From: Diphasiastrum complanatum
Taxonomy: Eukaryota; Streptophyta; Lycopodiopsida; Lycopodiales; Lycopodiaceae
Direction of reading: 5' to 3'
Assembly (NCBI GenBank): GCA_029204225.1
Contig: CM055092.1
Span: 69,188,229 to 69,252,228, forward strand
DNA length: 64,000 bases
The notes under the pieces are model-generated. The model was not told where the DNA came from and searched no databases. It saw nothing but the letters and a program-made list of their open reading frames with translations. Made by a program: the position numbers and the translations under genes. Of the stretch, positions 58,060 to 64,000 are shown piece after piece. Within the stretch, counting starts at the first letter, position 1; each line of letters begins with the position of its first letter.

Positions 58060-58760
58060 GTGCATATTGTTTTTGTTCTTCAAAGAAAAGAAAGAAAAGC
58101 TCGTTCATAAGTCAAAAATGTATTCCCATGGCTACAATAAGTGCAAATCTTATAGACCTTATGATCCTGTTTCAAGGACATTTTTTAGTTCTGGAGAATT
58201 TATATTTGATGAGCTTGATGGTCAGGTGAAAACTATCACAAAAGAATGGTTTCTATCACTAAATGAAAACAAAGTAGATGCACAAAAACAGATTAAAATT
58301 CAGAATAAATAACAAGTACAATGCCAAGAATGTAGCAAAAGGCAGCACTCTTCCTGTCAATGTCAATTTGCCAATCAAGACAGAGCAAGTTTTAAAGCAG
58401 CCAGAGACCATCAAAAGCTTTTGCCTTTGGATGACAAAGGGTATATTGATGGTCACTTCTATAGACAAAAAAATCTTATCTATTTCATGATTAAAAGACC
58501 CTAGATTGCATTTCAATCAACCAATTTAGATCATGACCTAAGGAAGTAGCCAAGAGAATACTTAGATGTATCAAGGGAATTTTGGGCTTGCTTGTAGCAG
58601 TAGCAGTGGTCTTCAATTTGACAATGATTTGAATTTTGCAGGTGGTGTGGACGATAGAACCTTTACCATTGGAGATGGTTTCTATTTCAGAACTGGTGCA
58701 GTTAGCTGTTCTAGTAAGAAGCAACCTAAACAGCTTCTTCCACTGAGGTAGGGGCTTCTT
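58060..58760 (+). pseudogene. Copia pol fragments
   Basis: The plus strand encodes KCKSYRPYDPVSRTFFSSGE followed by FIFDE, the integrase C-terminal block of a Copia element. After about 300 unassigned bases comes RNase H-like GLQFDNDLNFAGGVDDRTFT and FRTGAVSCSSKKQPKQ. The reverse transcriptase between them is deleted. It lies upstream of the metal transporter gene in the opposite orientation and may have separated it from its 5' exon. Confidence 0.65.
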
Positions 58761-59187
58761 GATGAAAGTTATCTGATGCAGAATAAGCCCAGAACAATTG
58801 TTGTCATGATTGATCATGTGTACAGTTAGCAAAAATCAGGTTCTTCATGCTTGCACTAATCATGCACGCTTCTACATAACGGGTAAAATCAACCGTAAAG
58901 AATGATGCTATGCTAATTCTATTCTAATTTACTTCCATGCCTATATTTAGCATTGCAATTATTAACCTCATGGGCTAATTACATGTAGTACATGACACTC
59001 CCCAATCTTCTATAGATGAACCTTTGATCTAAAAATTTGTCCAATAGGTTTAATAAGATCACCAAAGAAGAGTTTTATGAAACACGGAACTGCCTTAAGT
59101 AGCAATTAATGTTGCATGGGTTGATAGGATACATGCAACAAGACATTCGATAGTCTTCTTCTCCAATATCTTTCTTGATTAGATAGG
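58761..59187. other. no feature recognised
   Basis: Short frames only. Confidence 0.4.
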
Positions 59188-59949
59188 CTATCCAATTCCT
59201 GATGCATCTTTTTTTGTCCCTGCATCCAGTGTTGATGCCTTGTACATTGCTCTATAGATGCTTTCATTTTGTAGCTCTAATGCATTTGATAGAGCAATAG
59301 ATTTCTCGTTTAGATTTTTCAAATCCCATATGGCGGAAAGATCCTCTTGGTTGTTTATGCAGGGAATCTTGCAATATTGAATACATTGTCCAATAGAACG
59401 AGTTGTTTGATGCAGTTCCTGTTTGAAGGTCATCAAGATAAAAAGATAATGCATACAATCTCCACACATGACTTCCTTCTTCAAACAACATTTGCAGATG
59501 TTGCCTTTTTGATGAATCGAAAAGTTTGAAATAATGTCTCCCCAATCTATCATGGTAACTCCTAGGACTGGCATAGCTTGATACATTGGAACAAAACATT
59601 CCATTTGATCGGCTTTCCATTTGATCAGCTTTTGAGGGAAACAAAATATTTCCAAGGATATTTCTCTTCTAAATCCAGTTGTGAAAAATTGAAAAAGATT
59701 AAGTATCCATGGAGTAATAGGGTTCTTTCACTATGAAAAACATCTGTCATCTTCGTACATTTTCTTGTATGAAATAGAACCATTTTCAACTTTCAACATA
59801 TCTTCAGCATATTCCATAGTAAATGGAAATGATTCGTCATTTATTTCTTTATAAGAACCATCCAAAACCAATAGTGGTGTTGATTCTTTTTTCGCTTAGT
59901 TGATCATCATCATCAGCGTATGTCCCAAATTTGGAAGCTTACTTGAGAC

Positions 59950-60835
59950 CATAGTTGCAGCGAATCTCGATTCGCTGGGTCTGCGATTCGCGGGTCGCGA
60001 TTCTGCGAATCGCGATTCGCGACCCAGAATCGCAAAAAAAAAAGATTTTTTTTTTTGGAAAAATAGCTTATTGCTGAAATTTTTTTAGGGGATCAATGGT
60101 CAAACCAGCGTTTTGCCTCTCATAAGTGCAGTAGATGAGGCACAAACAAATCTTATTTTCAGTAGCTATCCGATTGTCATTTGCTTTGGTTTTCAGTAAA
60201 TGTTAATGCTACAGTTTGGACTATCAACTGTATGGATGATGATCACTTTTGCAATTGGTTCACTGGAGATGTGAGTGCAATGTACATACAGTTGGGGGCA
60301 TAAATATTGGGCCCTTCTCGACGCGCATTTGGACCCCATTTTTATCTTAAGGGGGGGCGGTGGCATTTTTATCTACAATGTCTATATAGCAAGAAGCTCT
60401 AGGGGGTTCGGGGGACAGTAGCCCCCCGGGAAACGGGGGGTTCGGGGGACAAAACCCCAAAGGGGGGCGGTAGCCCCCCGAGAAACGGGGGGTTCAGGGG
60501 GCAGTAGCCCTCCGGTGGGGGGTTTGGGGGGCAACGCCCCCCAACAGCGGGGTCCAAGGGCTGCCGGTAGACCCCGGCCCCGACGGTAAGGCCTCTTCAT
60601 GATTTGGCCTTCCAATTCCCCGAGTGAAAACACACTTTTTGGTGTTTCGCACCCGAAACAGTCGGCAAACTACACAATCATAATCCCCTCGATCAGAGCT
60701 TTCATCTGATACCCATATTGCCTAAAAAAATTTCAAAAAAAAAAAAAATCGATTCTACACGATTCTGGGAAAATCCCGAATCGCGAATCGGAATCGCGAT
60801 TCTGATCGCGATTCGGGAATCGCGCTGCAACTATG
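59950..60835. mobile_element. non-autonomous hAT-like DNA transposon (886 bp)
   Basis: Perfect 13-bp terminal inverted repeats, CATAGTTGCAGCG at the left and CGCTGCAACTATG at the right, are flanked by an exact 8-bp duplication CTTGAGAC (59942-59949 and 60836-60843). Eight-bp duplications and short CA..TG-type ends fit the hAT superfamily. Subterminal zones (59960-60030 and 60740-60825) are dense in short palindromes built on GCGATTCGCG and GAATCGCGATTC, probable transposase-binding clusters. No transposase is encoded. The core contains a G-rich tandem array. Confidence 0.85.
60350..60570. repeat. G-rich tandem array inside the hAT-like element
   Basis: Three to four degenerate units of about 45-50 bp share GGGGGGTTCGGGGG and TAGCCCCCCG blocks. 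Runs of four to seven G are frequent on the plus strand. The array could form G-quadruplexes or strong hairpins. It contrasts sharply with the AT-rich surroundings. Confidence 0.75.
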
Positions 60836-61182
60836 CTTGAGACTTCATTATCATATAAAGTGACCAACTTCGTGGCAATAAAAATCTTCACCAAACTGGC
60901 CTTTGAACTTGGAACTCATTTCCTTTGGATTGATTCCTAGTTCCTTGTCAATTTCTTGATATCAATCTTTTTGAAATAATCCATTGTTATTAATTCCAAA
61001 ATGTGATCCATCGTTAGAAGCTAATCTTGTTGTGGCATTTCAAGAACGTTGGCATTACTCAAATCCTCCTTTTTTGCTACATCAAACACTTGAATTGCAA
61101 CCTCTATTGCCATAGTAACTGAGGATTATGAAACTATGACAAGTTGGTAGAAACAAGACAGGCTGCTCATCAATTACAAGCT

Positions 61183-61345
61183 GTGTTGCAGCGGATCGCG
61201 ATCCAAAAGGATTTCGATCCGGATCACGCGTTCCAGATCGCCCACTTTCCGGGACCAGAAACGCGGTCTCGGAACGCAAAAAACTTGGAAATTATTTTAT
61301 GTGGGCCGCGAGCAGGCAGCCTGCGGCCCACATAAAAAATTTTGT
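61183..61345. mobile_element. one-ended hAT-like remnant with a perfect hairpin
   Basis: TGTTGCAGCGGATCGCGATCC-like sequence at about 61181-61201 parallels the left end of the 59950 element (GTTGCAGCG plus GATC-type palindromes). Downstream is an inverted repeat with 15-bp perfect arms (61295-61309 and 61323-61337, arm TTTTATGTGGGCCGC) around a 13-base loop. No right end or target duplication was found. Confidence 0.45.
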
Positions 61346-62100
61346 ATTTTGAGAGTTGGAGAGTGAGAGAGAGCAAGGATGCGAAGGTGATCGTGGATTG
61401 CGGGCAGCGTGGGGCATCGATCTGTGCGTGATCAGGACGGTGGAAGCGACGAGGTGGCGGCGTTTGTCTCCAAAACGATTTTAGGTAAGTTTTGACTTCA
61501 AACCTTGGTAGCTCATAGAATGAGCTGTAGGCAACGTAATGAACTGGTTTTTGGTTTCAAATCATCTGTATTGAACCCCACAGAGATGCTCATGATGTTA
61601 GTTTTTCCCATTTTTGCTTCTATAAAAAGATATGAATCTCATGCCCCTCTTCCATGTGTTTTTGACTCTTTTTGCAAAGTAGCTTATAATCATCTGATTG
61701 AGGTGCAATTTTAGGCCAAACTGTGTTTCGTCATGCCCTCAAACATGCCTGTGCTGTTAGTTTCGGTTTTTATCGCTTCTAGAGAATGTTTTCGGTTTAG
61801 GGCCCAAATCACATGCATTTTAGGGTTTAGGGTTGAATGCGAACAATCCGATTGTTGTTGCTACCAACAAAATACTGGAGTTTGTAGAGAGGACTGGATT
61901 TTCACAGGCAGTTGAGGGCCAGGTCGGTTCTAAGTTTATAGGGCCTTCCCAGAGTACGAGATCACAGTTGAGAGGGCGACCTGGAGGGAGTAGCAGAGGA
62001 GGAGCAGTTGGAGCCAGCCAGGAGGGGGCAGGAGGTTCTGGAACGGGCCCTTCAAAAAAAAATATTTTTCTACAAAGGGACCAGGGTTAATTATCACTTC
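61346..62100 (+). other. possible plus-strand exons, unassigned
   Basis: A GA-rich, CG-containing stretch (61350-61484) ends in ATTTTAG followed by a good donor GTAAGT. Further on, an 85-codon frame (61833-62090) is rich in glycine and arginine (RGRPGGSSRGGAVGASQEGA). The pair could be a 5' exon and a coding exon of an unrecognised gene or a retroelement piece. There is no acceptor or domain evidence to decide. Confidence 0.25.
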
Positions 62101-62827
62101 CGTAAAATAGAGGAACTGCTACGAAGTGCTCAGTTCCACAACACAATTATTTCTTTGCAACTGCACTACGAAGAAAAAAGAAAATTTTGTTTTGTTTTCA
62201 AAAGGTACTCCCTAATAGTTTGATCAAAAAAAATTGTTACTCCTACCAAGGAAAGTTTTCTTCCTCATTCCCCCTAGTATAGAGAGGCACCGCTATTTTC
62301 TCATCGTCGTATATCATTTTTTCTTTCTCATTCTCCAAGCACAAACTGTAGATGCCCCAGGGTTGAAAAATCCAAAGGTAATAGCACTAAGAGCAAGGGG
62401 GGGTCCGCTCTAAGGCAATCAAGATCAAGGGCACTGGAAATTTCTCAAAGATGATAGTTCCCATTACTCAGCGACTGATATGCACTATTTGAAAGTTATA
62501 TCCTCAACAGCATAGGATCTCATGCTCATCTTTTGTTCGTGGGTTCTAGATGAAAAAACTTCCACTCTTGCACCATCAATTTTTATGTTATGAGCCATCC
62601 AAGATGCGCAATGTTCATTGTTCAATTCGGTCTTGTATCAAGACTCCTAATTTGGGGTTTCTCCAACACACAAACTGGAGACGCCCCAGGATTTCAACCG
62701 CTATTTTCTCATCGTCGTATATCATTTCTTTTTAAATTTACATTAACAGTTACTAGTTCCAGGACATACAGAACGGATGGAACGGAACGTTTCGACCCTT
62801 TTTGCTCGGAACGGGCTTCTGAGATTT
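62101..62827. repeat. short duplicated blocks
   Basis: CCGCTATTTTCTCATCGTCG occurs near 62290 and 62698. CACAAACTG(T/G)AGA(T/C)GCCCCAGG occurs near 62340 and 62668. The order of the two blocks is swapped between the copies, suggesting rearranged or circularly permuted duplication. Confidence 0.6.
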
Positions 62828-62880
62828 AGATTCATTCATGTTGCTGCATATTTACTCGCATTGTCACACAGTCTCCAAAA
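62828..62880 (+). repeat. fragment related to the element B LTR
   Basis: TGCTGCATATTTACTCGC followed by a TTGTC...AGTCT block matches the beginning of the 3' LTR of element B (about 10255-10290). It shows that this LTR family has another old copy here. Confidence 0.6.
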
Positions 62881-64000
62881 ATACACCAGAATCAAAGACA
62901 GGTATCTACGCATCAAACTATCAAGGAAGGTTGAAGTATCGAAGGAGTGTCAAGTGTCGACTATCGACAAGTGCTCGAATGATCGATTCGACCAACTATC
63001 GAATCGAGCATTCAAACCCTTGTCACACTCAACTGCACCCCATGCAACTCCGACTCAAATCGACAAACTGTCGACTGTCTTACCGATGTGGTACCACTCA
63101 AAATAAAGCTAGTCACCTATACTAGCTATATTATGCACTATGCAAATGTTTTGACAATGACAACAGCCACAATCTCTACCTATTCATATAGCATCAACCA
63201 CGTTTGCCACCTACATGGAATAGGGACAGCCATGATCGCCGCCAAGATCCATCTCAGATAGCAAGGCTCAACGTATCTATACATTTGTATACATGTCTAT
63301 AATGACCAGATAATATGTGTCGTGTTATATGAATGAAGCATATCAAGAAAACAAAAATTTGGAATTGGATGAGTTTTGTAATTAATCAGCAGGCACTGTA
63401 GATGTTGTTACATCAATTAGATTCAAACAGAGAGTTAGAATAAGCTATCGAATGAGCTTCAAATCATCGAATCTGTTACAGAACTAAGAGCTAGTTTCTA
63501 GTACACGGTTACTACCGCAATTGTCTTGTCATTTCACCTAACTTGTATTCTTTACTTTCTGAATGGATTCTTTGTCTTATTGCATTCCGAATTATGTTAG
63601 TGTGAATGTTATGCCACTCTGCTTTATTGTTCTGTCTGATACTGCTCTCTTATCAATTTGTCTAAACTGTCTGTTGTCGCTTCGCAACTAACAATCATTA
63701 GACTTTTTGTTTGTCTACGTAATCGACCTTATCGGTTCTGACACTTTGAAGTCAAAACTGAGTAGAATCGGCTGAGTCATTCAACTTGATACTCTGATTT
63801 AATTCGATAGGCGTAAAACATGCACCGAGGGAGTCCAATTTCCACGCTCGATTTTACCCAACAGATCTACTACTTCCCCCCCAATCTCTAGTGAATCTAG
63901 GATTGCTACAGTTCATCTGAGAGATTGGACAAAATGCTCAAGAGCACTCTCGCAGATGAAAATTTTACAAAAATGCAAAAAAAAAAAAGAAAAAAAAAAG
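62881..64000. other. no gene recognised; probable LTR-type sequence
   Basis: The composition and the B-like LTR fragment at its left suggest retrotransposon LTR DNA. The motif TATCGA is frequent at 62920-63075. The window ends in an A-rich run (63977-63999). No protein motif was seen. Confidence 0.35.

Larger units (their letters stand above)
59188..61080 (-). pseudogene. unidentified coding relic split by a hAT-like element
   Basis: Removing the insertion at 59950-60835 leaves about 1 kb of minus-strand coding-like sequence in several frames. From the 5' side: DKELGINPKEMSSKFKGQFG, FYCHEVGHFI, FGTYADDDDQLSEK, VLDGSYKEINDESFPFTMEY, AEDMLKVENGSISYKK, then a 155-codon frame with MECFVPMYQAMPVLGVTMID, ICKCCLKKEVMCGDCMHYLF and YRAMYKASTLDAGTKKDASG. 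Two stops and several shifts occur. No introns are apparent, so a processed copy or a long exon is possible. I do not recognise the family. The cysteine pairs (CKCC, CGDC) might bind metal. Confidence 0.45.

Noticed and set aside
59264-59644. Second overlapping minus-strand frame of 126 codons
   Set aside because: Same strand, different frame from the longer 155-codon stretch at 59188-59655, whose composition and continuity with upstream pieces are better.
61346-61484. CG-rich stretch as a promoter/5' exon of the metal transporter
   Set aside because: The donor-like GTAAGT is on the plus strand, opposite to the transporter, so it cannot be its first exon.

Overview
This window looks like nuclear DNA of a vascular land plant with a large, transposon-rich genome. 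It is AT-rich and has no bacterial-style operons. It carries split genes with GT-AG introns of up to 3.6 kb, an intronless plant-type tRNA-Arg, and many LTR-retrotransposon relics at different stages of decay. I cannot name the species. Most of the 64 kb is mobile DNA or its debris. Only two protein genes read as intact host genes, and the 5' end of each is uncertain.

Layout. 0-2.3 kb: an LTR-like repeat and a decayed minus-strand host-gene relic. 2.5-3.8 kb: a broken Ty3/Gypsy gag. 3.8-14 kb: a Copia element (C, + strand) whose integrase is split by a non-autonomous LTR element (A, - strand). One LTR of A is in turn split by a second Copia element (B, + strand). The ends and target-site duplications of both inner insertions can be read, so the order of insertion is C, then A, then B. 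15.3 kb: tRNA-Arg(CCT). 17.7-25.2 kb: the 3' end and LTR of another Copia (E), then two minus-strand Gypsy relics (D and F). 25.7-35.6 kb: LTR debris, two Gypsy gag fragments in opposite orientations, a Gypsy 5' half (G: LTR, primer site, gag, start of protease), and a Copia RNase H followed by an LTR-like region and two primer sites.

37.2-42.3 kb: a three-exon minus-strand gene for a small coiled-coil protein with a C-terminal membrane anchor. 45.2-48.1 kb: a Copia integrase fragment (+) joined head-on to a minus-strand Copia (J) whose integrase segments are out of order. 49.9-51.7 kb: two Gypsy integrase C-terminal scraps. 52.8-57.5 kb: four exons of a Mn-type cation diffusion facilitator (metal tolerance protein). 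Both metal-site motifs are intact, but the N-terminal exon(s) were not found. A tRNA-derived SINE lies in its largest intron. 58-58.8 kb: a Copia relic. 59.2-61.1 kb: an unidentified coding relic split by an 886-bp hAT-like element that has perfect 13-bp terminal inverted repeats, an 8-bp target duplication and a G-rich tandem core. 61.1-64 kb: a second hAT-type end, a long perfect hairpin, short duplicated blocks and LTR fragments.

No operon, CRISPR array or new cellular system was found. The most informative structures are the three-level nest, the hAT insertion, the scrambled or tandem-derived Copia arrangements, and the two host genes with transposon-filled introns.
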